64,000 nt of DNA. Source: Ciona savignyi (Eukaryota > Chordata > Ascidiacea > Phlebobranchia > Cionidae). The stretch covers positions 383,435 to 447,434 of the forward strand of contig CH003364.1 of the NCBI GenBank assembly GCA_000149265.1, written 5' to 3'. Below are positions 1 to 13,300 of the stretch, one piece after another. The notes beneath the pieces are model-generated. The model was not told where the DNA came from. It was given only the letters and a program-made list of their open reading frames with translations, and did not search any database. Made by a program: the position numbers and the translations under genes. Positions within the stretch are counted from its first letter, which is position 1; the number at the start of each line of letters is the position of its first letter.

Positions 1-469
1 GCAATTAGAAACAACAGTTTTGGTAAGATTCACAAATAATCCGCAGATTTAATTCGTTACCTTCTTAAAAAAATGTATACATAAAACCATGCCATCTTTA
101 TATATGGAACCCTGCTTTAATAGTTCTCGCAAGACAGCTCCCCAGTGTGAAGTTACTTAAGTCATTTCAATGCGTGCATTGTTAACGTATATCCTTGTAG
201 GAGGAAAGCCTTTATGCAAGACACTTTGTGTTTTTGCGTGGGTTATAAAGCTATGCGTGGGTTATTGGTTTGTTTGTGTGCTGGTAGGAGGGAATCCAAG
301 TATGGTAGTCGTTGATAAACCAAAAGATAGCCCCGTGATATTTTAATACACTAAGAACGTTGATACACTAAAAGGATAGCCGTGTTTGATATTATTTAAT
401 CAATGCCAATTAGTACCAAACAACATAAAGTACATAAAAACTTGAATCTACATTCAAAATCAAACTTAC
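1..469 (-). other. Intron sequence downstream of Atonal exon 2
   Basis: This stretch begins at the exon 2 splice donor (GTAAG read on the minus strand at 469-465). I found no sequence here that would encode the missing second helix of the bHLH domain, so the next exon should lie beyond the left edge. No repeat family stands out. Confidence 0.5.
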
Positions 470-2440
470 CGCCGTCGACTAATTGAAGGGACCACTTTCC
501 TTAATGAATCGAACGCCTTGTTCAGCCCTTCCATTCTACGACGTTCCCTCGCGTTTGCCGCTTGTCGTCGCTTTTTGCTGACGCAATTTTGAGGCTGGTG
601 GCCCTCGAAGGTCTGAAATGACAGGAGGACAGTTAGGTCAGTAACGCAGTCGACTTTATATACAAACACCATGCAAATCGTATCCACTGTTTGCGGGTTT
701 GACATCTATCTCAGTTAAATAAGTGATAGATCCGACAAGTTAATTGACACATAACTTAGGGTCGTCGGCCGAAAGATATTGGGTTAATACCAGCCGCCAA
801 GCCGTTAATTGCGACAGGCACAATGAGTAAAAGATGCGACAGGCACAATGTGCAAAGTATTCTGACGATTGCACGTGCTAATACTCCGCGTGTATTTTTT
901 CATTTCTAGAATTAAAGATAAATCCATCTGTTCGAATTTTTATTTCGAGTATTAAATTTACAAAACTATTTTTGTTTATATGATTTTTCAGTGGACTGCC
1001 CTTCTCTTATTTAAATTGTTTACTTTTGTTTATTGCCACTTTTTTGAAATTGATAAATTATCAACCTATAAAATGTTTTTACAAGCCTGCATCCATATTT
1101 AATTCAATAATGCAAAAATAGTAACAAAGTAACGAATTTTAGATGTCAATTTTGATATAGCAACCACTTCATTATTGATGGACTCATGGTAATTACCGAT
1201 AATTGCTGCCGAGTGCGCATGCGAGCCGTGGGCACGGGTTGGAAGCGTGCCAGACGTCGCAGTAAACGTAACAATGTCGCCCGTGGTGATTTCGGATTAT
1301 GGGCGCGGTTGTATACGAATAACAAATGAGTATCAAGATGAAAATCACAAAAGCGACGGCGGCAAAATGCGATTAGTTTAGGAGATTACCAAACAACAGT
1401 TTATCAAATTATCGGATTTAATTAATTACCATTGTAACATGTAGTTACGTAGCGCTAATCTTAATGTGTCTTCTAACCGAGAATTTTATTTGTTTAATAA
1501 AATTAAACGATAACCGCCATATAAAAATCTACACATTTTAGACCCGTTCAGCTTGATCCAATATTTTTTACTTTTCATATTCTTGCACCTTTAGTTATTC
1601 AGGATGCCATTTTTAATGCTTTTTTGTTTCTTACAGTATGTTGTTTTGTTTTTTTGTCTTAACTAACTTGTAACGATTTCTGAATATGGCAATTTCAAAG
1701 GTTAAACCTATAGTAAATGCAATGCATCGTAGCTCAGCAGGGTAACGCAGTCGACTGATATATACACAATGCAAAACGTATCCAGTGCTTCTGGATTTGA
1801 CACTGATCTTAGTAAAAAATATGATATATCACAAGAGTTTGACGAATGATAACGAAAAATAGCCGGTTTTAAAATAAGGAAAAAGACGATATCTTGGAAA
1901 TCGTCATATCACCAAATATAATTTTTTTCACGGACACATCAGCCTGCTAGCTATATTACAACATAAACTTACGCCGTAGGACATCAGCGCATATTCGTTG
2001 CCCTGTATCACGTGAGGGTCTATCCCGGGTTGCGCCACCTCCGGCTTTGACGGCTCATGGATTGACCACGCAACTTCCGGTGAGAACGCTGTACTTAGAT
2101 CACCCGGATAGTTTCGTAGTTGGGGGAATCCCCTTGTAACTTGGGGTCCATCGTCCCATCTGACCAGTTGAGATTCGGATGACGTAGTTTCCAATTCTAC
2201 GTCATCATTGACGTCACGAGAATTGGGGATTACGTCACGGCGTTGTAATAAAGACATGACGGAGGAGAGAGGGGGTACAGCCCCGTATAGTTCTGACCCA
2301 TCAGTATCGGTTGTCCTTTTCACGTTGTTGTTATTATTGTTGTTGAAATTTCGACTACTAGGACGACTCCTCGATAGTTTATTCGAGTTTTCAATTTCGA
2401 GCCACATCACATCTTCTAAACCGAGCACCTCAAAAACCAT
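470..2440 (-). CDS. Ato: Atonal-class bHLH transcription factor (partial, two 5' exons)
   Basis: Nuclear bHLH transcription factor of the Atonal class, a family that drives proneural and sensory cell fate. Exon 1 (2440-1973) encodes 156 residues from a start Met, including a run of seven Asn. It ends at a GTAAGT donor in phase 0. Exon 2 (612-470) follows a good polypyrimidine acceptor and carries the basic region and helix 1: ANARERRRM, then [15 protein letters not shown]. The ARERRRM signature points to Atonal rather than NeuroD or Neurogenin, which have RERNRM. Exon 2 ends in phase 2 just before the loop, so helix 2 is outside the window. The 1.36 kb intron contains a duplicated segment described separately. 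The gene is divergent from the large gene starting at 4322. The family call is firm; assignment to a specific vertebrate paralogue (Atoh1 or Atoh7) is not made. Confidence 0.85.
637..712. repeat. Diverged repeat, copy 1, next to Atonal exon 2
   Basis: About 75 bp starting with taacgcagtcgact and containing cgtatcca and tttgacat. It is matched in the same orientation at 1742-1818. The copy lies immediately upstream of exon 2 (minus sense) and includes its branch and pyrimidine region. Confidence 0.6.
809..853. repeat. Short tandem duplication
   Basis: The 15-mer gcgacaggcacaatg occurs twice, about 27 bp apart, in the Atonal intron. Confidence 0.6.
1742..1818. repeat. Diverged repeat, copy 2, in the Atonal intron
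   Basis: Second copy of the segment at 637-712, sharing taacgcagtcgact, cgtatcca and tttgaca, then a tc-agt tail. It lies in the same intron, which suggests a local duplication. Confidence 0.6.
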
Positions 2441-4321
2441 GTTTTGTCACTTGTCGTTTAAACTAAAATTTACTTAAAAGCTGATCCAAAAAAAGCGAAA
2501 TCGTTAGATATACAACCATTTAAAATTGGTTACGGTCCATTATTATATTATAAATGCCTAACTTAACGCCGTATACTGTTTGTTTGTCTTTTTAATTATT
2601 TGCAGCAGGCACCCCAAAACTCCTTTCCCTTATTAACCCTCTATATATAAACCCCGACTGATACCTAAATCTAACATAACTCAACTTGGTTTATTTTACT
2701 CATACCTTCACCCCTAAAAATATCCAAATTATGACCTCAAAACAGTTTTCGCGACATCTTGAAACACAGTCTAAAGTTTTATAAGACGATGTAGAGCTGA
2801 TTATAAGTTAACCTTTGAATCCCCGAATTCTGGCATTTAAACGACAGCAGTTACACCGTGCCGCCTTTTCAACAGACAATTAGCGAAAAAAGGGGATAAG
2901 ATGCGTTTCAATATTTAATGAGTTCCGTCGAAACAGGATAATTGTTCCTGCAATTTCTTAGTGGCTTTGTCTTCGCTACACCTTGTTAGCTATATACGAA
3001 ATGCGATTTCCTTTGTTAAAATTGAAAAATTCGCTTCGACTCAAACGATTTGATTTTTGGTACCTTTTTTAAGCCAGGGAAAATTATATTTTAATTCTCA
3101 GTTTAATTTTTGTGATTATTTTTGCATTTTTATTTTTTTATTTATAGTCCTAAAACTTCACTGGGCCAACATATCTTCGTAGACAATTTTTAAGAAAAAT
3201 GTTTAACTTTTCTTAATACGCCCAACTCATTCATTACATCCATATGGGAGGTATTTAGGTACACCGACCGCTATTATGCTGTGACGGAGTTTAAAAGACG
3301 CTTTGCAATCGTAGCTTTAAACCCGTCTTGAATAAATAATTCAACTAATTCATTAAATATAGATCAGAAGAAAAACATGAACTTAAATATTCATTCGGCC
3401 ATTTAAACCCGATCTCGGCATAATCTTGCTCGTTTGAAAAATGCAAAACGTAGTCTTACGTCATCTTAAACCTACACATGGCCTTTTAACTTAAATAGCT
3501 AAATTACTTGTGTAATCGAATCAGCTGATATAATCGAATTTGCTTGTGTTACCAAGGAAAAGTGTAATCGATTGCCTTCGAGTTGCGACTTTCCATATTA
3601 AGATGTTACTAAATATAAGGCATTTTCTATAATTGGTCGATAAATTGGACATTTTTGGCTTTTTTTCGATCTGGTGTCGATAACTGACCACAATCGTGAA
3701 CGGTGTCCAGCTGTAGTAATCTAAGGATAGATGATAGTAATTAAATCCCAAAGCCGGTAAATTTATTTTGAACATTAAAATTGAATAAACACTCTTGAAC
3801 CACTTCCATAACCCGACAATGGGACCGAAATATATTAAGTTTCCATAAAATCTGTTTATCAAATAATTGGCCGTGTTAAATCCGTTGTTTTTTGTGTTTT
3901 TTTTTACCAAGCGAAGTTTCGAACCCATGATGGGCTCTTCACCAGGACCGTTTTTTGTATAAGAGTCGGTATATGTGTCGGCGTTAACCATTCGGCCGCA
4001 CGGTTGAGGATCTCGTGATTTTGTTTTTTATAACAATAAAAAAATGTTTCAATTCTGAAAATATGTCTTCTTGGTCAAATCCAGGGTATATGGTATCACA
4101 AATCCCCAAATTTTAACCCTTTAAATAGAATACGCTCTTTTAGTTGAAGCAGGGACAGGTATCAGGTTTCTTGGAGACATGATATCGTTGCTATTGTAGG
4201 ACCGCTAATCACTTTACAATTTCGTATGATACGGGTGGTTGGAAATGTTAAGTTATGGGTCCTTTACTATGAATTGCTGATTAAAACAAAAGGGGAATAG
4301 GCATATTCATTTGTACATACG
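2441..4321. other. Divergent intergenic region between Atonal and the EF-hand gene
   Basis: AT-rich, with no supportable coding sequence. It should hold the promoters of the minus-strand Atonal gene and the plus-strand gene starting at 4322. One SINE B copy lies at 3893-4005. The 156-codon minus-strand open frame at 3521-3991 runs through that SINE and is not considered a gene. Confidence 0.5.
3893..4005 (-). repeat. SINE B copy
   Basis: Reverse-oriented tRNA-headed SINE. Read on the minus strand it has the A-box-like ggccgaatggttaacgc and the B-box-like gggttcgaaact, then a gcttgg motif and poly-A. Confidence 0.75.
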
Positions 4322-7300
4322 ATGCTGGAAATTGAGAGGAAATTAGATAGTTCTGATCATGTGAATTTGAAAGAAACTTTTAATAAGTCAAGGGATATCA
4401 CGACCACTGCCCGGGCGACGCAATATGATTCAAACGTCTGCACGCCACAGTTACGAGGCAGGGTTGTGAATCTAAAAAGTCAGAAAAACCAGTCGTCAGT
4501 TTCGTCGGAAGTCGGATTACTGGTAAGACCACTGGTTGCTCCGATCGGCCCTCGGCCAAGCGAAAACCCGACAAATCAAGGTGCTAATAGCGGGGAAGGA
4601 ACGAGGCAGAATTACCTTTCCAAGCAAAATCGACCACCACCGACTGCCCCAAGTTGCAGTCCGGTTGAACACGGGTAAGATCTTGTTTTCTGGAAACCGT
4701 CAAAGATCCAAAGCTAACAAGACATCTGTTATCCAACGATAATCTTACCGTGTAACCAGGTCTACCAGTGGGAGTTTTTAACTTAAGCTATAAAGGGCAA
4801 AGTAACAAAACATCTCGGGCTTTTAAATGCTGTATGGCACGTCAGTGACGACAGTCGCTGATGATACTATTGTATAAGCTTTTCGGTTACGTTTTTACCA
4901 GCCCTAGTTTAATTCAGAATTTTCAGCCCGGCCACTCGGCCTTTTGTAGTGGTCAGCTGGCCTTTATGAGCTGCTTCAACCATCCGAAAATACACGTATC
5001 AGCCATAATCCTTCGCGCAGTAACCTTTTATTAAATATTTCCGACCCTGTTGGTTACAAGAGGTAAAAGGAAATCCTTTTTTGTTAATTACATTTGTACG
5101 AAATACAGTGGATTGGATATGTCCACTCTAACAAGAGATGTTGGGAACCTATCACTGCCAAAGTTGACCGGGAAATCCACGAAAACAACCGAATACCAAG
5201 ATTTGGAACGAGATGAAGCTGCCGGTCCTCGCTTTCCAGGTTTTCAAATAATTAAAAAATGTCTAAAGTTAAGATTGTAATATATTCGGAATTGGATATT
5301 TCTTGAGGTGATCATAGCAGAGCGCAAAATCGTCTTTCGCACACGGATATATTAATGAACCAACCATTCTCCCCCAACTGATAGCTACAGGTTTTCAAGT
5401 TATTTTTGTTCACTGGTTAAAAAATAGCTTTAACCCAATTTATTCTGCAAATGTTAATGCAACAGGTTTGCCTGTTTTGGGTAACAAATTTAATTGAAAC
5501 GAGGTTCCGGAGTTGACAGGCATACCCAAAATTTTGACGTCAATTCTCGAGTAGTCTCTTCCTTCTTTTGCTTTTAATTTAAGTAAAAGTTTTAGTAAGC
5601 CTGCTGCCTTTAAATCAATCATCCCAACAGAGTTTAAATGCATAAACCATCCATATCCAACTAACAATTGTTTAGAATTCGCTAGAGAACCCAGCAGAGA
5701 GAAATCTCGAGGGGGGCTTGCACCATATTTCGTTCGAAGTAACCTCCACGATGTTGAGCGTCTTCCAGCAATTCATCCACACGTTTGGGTGAGTTGTCAA
5801 TCTCAATTGCTAGCACCACCAACTTTCGAGCTGTTAAAAATATTTAAAATATGCCTGGTACATCGAGCCGTCCAGTTTTAGAAACAGGGCCAGGGGAATC
5901 AGTTTTATTTTAGTTTATTCATTTTTCCCCAGTATTTTATAATTGCAAATTAGTTATATCACGGCATAGGAACAGGACAAGACGGCAAAACAAACAGGCA
6001 TTAAAACACGATATTTAAAAAATCGAATATAGCTAAAAAAATAGTGGGCGCGACCGGCAAACCTTGACAAAAACAATACTGTTTAAACAAAAATTAATTA
6101 AGACGACATAAGAATTATGTATTAGCTTTGTTACTTGTGTCGGCCTGTTTTTGTTAGTGATAATCACTCACACACAGCAAACAAGCCATATAATACGATA
6201 GTTCTTTTACTAAAGTTATTGCAGACAGTGTTTTTATCGTGAAAACAAAAAATAAACTAAACTGACCAAAAAGTTGAGAGAAACATTGCTTTATTTTTTG
6301 TTCTACCCGATTTAACAATAACACATTTCTGTAGTGAACTATAGGTTCGACCCCTATAGATAATAATATCAAAGTTTAAAACTCTGTTGCATTTTGTTGT
6401 TTTTCTCAACTTAAACTGAGTGGTTACCAAATATTAAGACACTAGTGTTAAGCATTATTTTGTATGTATAAATGTAGTGAACATGAATAAACTGTGTACA
6501 TTTTCCTGTTTAATTCTGTGCTTATTGTCTCGCATTTGCTGTTATAAGGAATCGAAATACCGGTGTGTTATTATAATCGGAATATCAAAAGTTAATTGCC
6601 ATGTTTATGCAACAACCCCCTCCCCTTTGAAGCGACGGCTCAATGGAATCTGTGTAGCTGTAAACATTCGTCCTTCATAGCAAACAATGGGTATTATGTC
6701 ACCTCTGCTTCACTGGGCGTTCATTGGCCAACACACCAGCGCCTGCTGTAACAAAGCACTATTGTCTTTTTACACGGATTGAACTTTGTAGACCGCGCGG
6801 CGTGTGCGCGTATACTTGTGTAGTGATCCTAAGCCTATATTGAGGACCTCTGTCAAAACTAACCACGACCGATATCTGCTCCAAAACACCAGAATAAAAA
6901 AAATTGCAAGGGAAGGTTTATCGTCGATTATATGATTATTAAACCGCCCATAGCTGTACTACATTTATAATCCGTCATATGTACCTTATTTACCGTTAGA
7001 CTCAATTAGTTTAAAACAATACCCCAAAAAGCCGCAATAAAAAAGTATTGCTAAATATATTGTAGATAATAAGCTTTGAATGAACAACTTTAGTATAGGA
7101 TTTACACAACGATATAGTAATCGTTTGGTCGTAGCGTCGTCTCTGTTGTGTTGCTCAATCTGTGTTCCGTAAAATTTTACAAGCGTGTCGTAGTGAATAG
7201 GCTCTTTAAGTCCAATTTTTTTTTCTATTTTAAAAAGGTTAATAATGATGCAGTATTGGTGTTTTGTTTGTCGGAATGAGATCGCTTATTGCTTGTCGGA

Positions 7301-10300
7301 TCGAGAAAATAGTATAGTTTATAGAAGGGGTCGGCAACCTGCGGCTCTTTACACACTGTTGCGGCTGTTATAAATTTTATTGCTGCTGTAGCGAGCGCTT
7401 AATAATTTTAATACCCATGCATAAGTGAAACAAACACGAGAACACTCGCTTCTTTATGTCGCACAGTTTTAACCTTTTATTGAAAATTTGGCTCCAGTGC
7501 TTTTTAATTTGTGGAAGATCGGTTAAAATGGCTCTTCGAGTGCAAAAGGTTGCCGACCCCTGGTTTATGGTCACCAGACATTCTTAAAAAGGTTAAAATC
7601 ACGGTAGTAGTGATAGTTCCCAGTCCAGTTAGGGTTCTCGGGCAAGGCACCAATAGAACGTTGCCTCGCTTCAGTCAAGTCAAATAGATACTTCCAATAA
7701 ACCGTCTTTTGGCTTTTTAACTATATTGTAGTCCGCTATGGTTTTATGGACCTTGTATATACATATTGGAGTCGTCTACCTTTAGCACTTTTTTAAAGCG
7801 CCATTTTAACCAAAATTTAAAAAAAAAATTAAAATGGTCTTTTTTGTTCCAGTGCCGTAATTGCTTCATTTGCCATAATTTATTACTGTGGCAAAAAATA
7901 AATAAAACTAAACTAAAATATCCACTGCAGAGTTCGCGTGAAGAGAAACGAGTCGATTATCGCGGGTTCGTGTCAGCGCCTCCTATGACCGCATCAAGGC
8001 CTGGGACGGTGCGCAGTCCATCCAGACTCAACACAACGGCCCACAAACGAGACGTCCCGAAAATCGCCCAAGAACCACCGAATGAATGCTGGAGATGCGC
8101 GCTACACATGGAACATTCGAAATGCGAAACGACAAAATATATCAGGTTTGAATGCTCAACAGTTTTAACTTTTGCAATTGGTGAAGCAAAGGATTAATTG
8201 TACATGCTTGCTTTGAGTTCTCATTCAAGACTAGTGCTCCGCAACCTTTTTTACTCGAGGCATATTAAGAAACGTACTAAATTAGACGGCACATTGCAGT
8301 CAAAATTGTACAATGGAAAGTTTTTTTGACAAGCTTATACATTTGATATTATGTTAGCGAAGTGTCTGATACCCGATAAAAAACTAATAACGTATTCTGC
8401 TACAGGATCGGCGGTGGGTTCCGGCACAGCTACTGGTTCGTGAGACAACTCATCGAGCAAGCCAAGGAAGAGGAAGAGAAACAACTCGCTCTCATTCGTC
8501 GGGAACAAAGGGCAATCTTCACAGAGAAACTCGCTTGGCGAGTCGGCAAGGATGGCAAACGTAAGTTATATATCCACCAGCACTTGGTAGATAGTTTAGT
8601 TCGGGAAAAGGTGTCTGCAACCTTTTGAATGGAGTGTGCCAGTTTATGCATAAAATCATTATAAAAGGAACGGTGTATATTGTCAACTCCCTAATTTGAA
8701 TGTTAGTAATTAAAACTATTAATTTTGTGCAGCGTAGACAGTTTAAGTTTGCACATGCTTAGAGTATAGATTTTGTGTGTGTTTTGAATCACCCGGAATA
8801 AAAAAAAACGTCTGATGCATACACAACTTACAGCAAAAAGCTCCGGTAACCCGGCGGTGGTCGCGAGGTGATCTGACAATTGACTGTGTGATAACGACCA
8901 TTGCGTTTTCCAATTCACGGGCATAAACATGAATATTATATTCTCTTATTTTATGATAAGCTGAAAACATTGCCTTTTGTACTATACATCATCTCGTATT
9001 GCGACATGAGAAATCTTCAAAATGTGTAAGACTTGTAACCTATATGAAACAATTGGTCAAAACTTCGTCATTGGTTTCCTATCGGTTTAAATTCGATATT
9101 TCAGACGATTTAAAATTACACATCCTATACACGCTTGTCCACCGTAATTAACATTAGCTGACCAAATTTCTTTTGATCAGTGAATGGGGCGTTGCGTTTG
9201 CCGGGGTTAGGGGTTAGTATATACTATTTACGAAAGGCATTATTACACTGTCATAATTCAGATTACCGCGCGGCATTTATCATGTTTACTTTTTATATTG
9301 TAGTGTAGAGTTTATACATTGCAAGGTAGAGTTTATATATTATAGTGTAGGGTTTACATATTATAGTGTAGACTTTATATATTGTAGTGCAGGGGTCGGA
9401 AACCAAAACTATTTTCGAAATAAACGGAAACAACGAGGTGCGAGATAAAGACGCGTGTGTTCCACTATTTGTTTCACTTTTATGCATGGGTATAAAATTT
9501 ATTAAGCGCTCGCTATACAGTGGCAATTAACTTAATAAGAGCCCCAGGAGGGTGAAGGATATTATTATTGATTCCAGTTTCAAGCCCATTATGGGCTCGT
9601 CACTAGGACCGTTTTTTTAAGAGTCGGTATATGTATCGGTCGCATTAACCATTCGGCCACACGGCCATACAGAAGGATGAAAGACCCGCATGCGACTCCG
9701 GAGCCGTAGGTTACTGACCCCTAGTGCAATGTAAAGCGTAATTCCCAATGGCCAATAGTAGTTAAGAGGTATTTATTCGTAATCTTCCACGCAGGGGAAA
9801 GACGGATCAAAACATTCGTGCGGACAAAGAGTGGTCGTCGAATAGAGAAGTATCAGTTCGTATCGGAAGATGTTTATAAAGACCTTATTGAGATGAACGC
9901 GGCTGGAGATAGGGCCACCGATTCGGCGAAGCGAAGAATGAAACAGAAGTTGGCCGAATCATTGGGACTCGATGTAGCTATATTTATTTTTTAATGCTAT
10001 ATATTCGGAAAACTAATTAAACTAAAGTATGAAATGGGAATGGAGATAAACTTCACAATAAAGTAAAGGCGAGTTCTCCATATATAAGCCTAACTCCCGA
10101 ACCTCCTACTGTCCCTTCCTTTAGTGTACACTTTTTGTTAATAGCTTTGTTTGGTGTAGAATAGAATAATTATGTTTATCCCCGTGAAGAGGAAAACCAA
10201 ACGGCTAACACACTGACAATCGTCATACTACCTTGCACCCACCGTCAGGTTACCGGAAGTATTGCAGTGTGTTCTGTATGATTCATAACTTTATTTAATT

Positions 10301-13300
10301 TGGTGGAACCCCTTATGCATTGTCCGTTAAGTGCATTGTCCAAGGACCAAACGAACTAGCTAGCGAACCGTTTCAAACCTAAAACCCTTCGGCTGAAAGG
10401 CGACGCACTAACCGACCAAGCTAATCGGTTGGATGTAGCTGCTAACATTTTGCAGGGTGTGCTGTAGGCGTCTACTATGGGGCAACGTTTTAGTATTTTG
10501 ACCCCCGTATATGACGTGTATTTTAGCCGGATGACGCAGATCTTCTTGATACTTGGGATGCGCAGTCGACTGGAGCTGAGAATGTTGCTCTTGATGAAGA
10601 CGGGAATCCTTTGCTGGATGAAACCGGTGATCTTATCCGATATGATGACGTCGAAAAGATTAAGGTGATGTGTGTGAAATAGCAAGGTGCATTGGGCTAA
10701 TTCAGGTGTCGGCAACCTGTGTCTCTTTCATTCTTCTGATGCTCTTATTAATTTTATTGCAACTAAAGCAAGCGCCTAATAAGTTAAATACCCATGCACA
10801 AGAACATTTGCGTTTTTATCTTACGTAGTTTTGCGATTCCCTGTGATTTTAATTTTGTGAAATATCGGTTAAAATGGCTCTTTAAGTGCAAAAGTTTGCC
10901 GACCCCTGGGCTAATTCAATTACGTTGGAATGACGATTGTGTGGAGATAATGACGTTGTGTTAGAACAATGTCATTGTTTTGACATAATTACTTGTGCTA
11001 GGTTTAAGCTCTTTATTACACACAACGCTATAATTACATTGTACTAAACAGTACACTTGGCTAAAACTATGCTGGTATTTCAGAATTTTTCCCGGGGTTA
11101 AAAAATGTATAGGGTCATAACGCGAGATTTGAAAGAATGCCATGTGCCTGAAGGATTTTCTGGGCTGATGCACTGTGTTTTATAAAATATTCTTAGTTTT
11201 GTTTAACCCAACGACTAGATACCGACCAGTTACACTTGTGTAACCCATGAGCTTCGACTAAATCGTTTTGGATTTTACCCATTAGCTGAGTCACAGATTT
11301 TTCTAGCACCTAATTAATTTGACTGATTGGTTTTTATGACCCCTTACATGTAAGCAAAGGTGCTAACCAGGAAGGTGCATGGTTCAATCTTTAACCAAGG
11401 GGATAATAATGAATACACCTATCGCATACTAGATTATCTAAAATATTTGGGACTGAATTTCAGAAAGCCAAGGAGCGATCACGAAGGAAAAAAGATGGCG
11501 ACGAGAGCTATTCAGAAAATGATAGCGAGAGGGCCGACAGTGGTCTCGCGTTTAGTGATAACGAGGCCCGGGAACGGCGGAGACGACGGAGAGGGTTTAT
11601 CGGGAGTGACGGAAGTGATGTCGATAGCGACACCGGAAGAGGCAGAGGTGGGAAGGCTAGCAATCGCGACGTCAGTCAAGCCGAGAAATGGGATGACGGT
11701 GACGATTATTCCGACGGTGGGACGCGCGGAAAAGTCGGAAAGAAGAAAGTCAGGGAAGGACGAGATTCAGTTGGTTCCGACTATGAGAGTTTGACCGGAG
11801 GTAAGGCAGGTGGGCGGAAAAAACGTGGAGATAAGCACCGCGCCGGAAGTGACGATGATTCTGGCAGCGACATCGGCGGAGGGTCGAAAAAGACAAAGCG
11901 TCGTGGGAACAAAGGGAAAGATGGCGACGACCTAGATTCCGAGGGTTCTTACACTGATGGCGGGAAGAAGGGTAAACGGGGGAAAGGGAGGAAAAATAAA
12001 ACTGGCGATGAAGGCAGCGATGGAAGTTATAACAGCCGTGATGGTTCGCGACGCCATGGAAGAAAGAAGGGCAAAGGTAAAGGAAAGGGAAAGGGTGGTG
12101 CCGATGATGACAGTGATAGCGATGATTCTAGACCGACTGGTAAAAAGAAGGGAAGGAGAAAGGGCCGTGTTGGCTCTGCTACTGGTTCCGATTTAGAATC
12201 TGGTTCTGAAGTAAGAGATCGAAAGCATAAAAGCAGGCGGAAGAAAAATGCACAGGGGTCGGATGGTTCTGAATCTGATGATGAGGTCAGGGGTGGAAAA
12301 ACTCGACGCCGGAAGAAGAAGCATCATGCGGATGGGGATTCGGAATCTGATGATGCTCAAAGCGGAGGTGGAGGTGGTGATGGGAGGCGGAAAGGAAAGG
12401 GTCGGAAACATCGGGAAAGGGGGCAAAGTTCGGATAGCGACACTGAAGGTGCCACCACCGACGGAGGGCGAAGGCGCCGTGGTGCTGGTAGAAGTCGGAG
12501 GAGGCGCGGAAGTTCCGCCGGAAGTGACGTCAGCGATTACGATGATAGGAAAGATCGAAAAAAGAAGCATCGAAGTCGGCGTCACCGTGATGAAGACGGG
12601 GATTATAGTAGCGCGGACGATTCCGCTGGTTCCGGGGAGAAAAGAAGGCACCGGTCTAAACATCGACGTCGCAGGAAAGATGGCGACGGCTCTGACAGCG
12701 GTGCCAGCTCACAATCCGGCTCTTCCTACCGGGGAAAGCGAAAAGATAAAAAGCGACGACACAGGAACAAAAAGGGTCACCGTCGAGACTCATACAGCGA
12801 CGACAGTCAGTCAGATCCCGTGGATGAGACGGGAAAGAAGAAGCATCAAAAACGTCGCGGATCTAGAAGCCGCCGTCGTCGCTCTAGAAGGGACCGAGAT
12901 GATTCGCAATCGGACGAGTCTTACGATTCAAGAGATTCGCGTTATTCGGATGAAAGCGGCGAGCATAAGAGGAAGCGACGTCATCGTAAGAAGCACGGAA
13001 AGAGTCGACGTCATCGCAGCAGAAGATCAGGAAGCGATTACAGCAGTGATGACCGAAGTAGCGACGGTGAGATCTCAAGCACTTGTATTGCGTCCTTTGT
13101 GCAACACTGGTTTCACTGTTGCATGTAACCGTCATAAACGCCCTAATCTCGGTTTGACTGACAGGTTGTGAGTTGCTGATTAACTAACAAATAGATAACT
13201 AGCCGTATAATTGAACCGCAACTAATGCAAAAGGTTTGTACTACCTTCCACCCGCAGGAGGGCGCCGCCGACGTCGCCGACACAGGCGCCGAAGTTACGA

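Noticed and set aside
3521-3991. 156-codon minus-strand open frame
   Set aside because: Its N-terminal part is a translated SINE B copy and the rest is AT-rich with no protein-like pattern or splice support.
11360-11794. 144-codon plus-strand frame
   Set aside because: Different frame from the coding one and runs across the splice acceptor at 11463.
12193-12663. 156-codon minus-strand frame
   Set aside because: It lies antisense to the K/R-S/D-rich exon and its composition is the mirror of that low-complexity sequence.
12248-13171. 307-codon plus-strand frame
   Set aside because: Alternative frame of the large low-complexity exon; only the frame starting at 11464 joins both neighbouring exons in phase.
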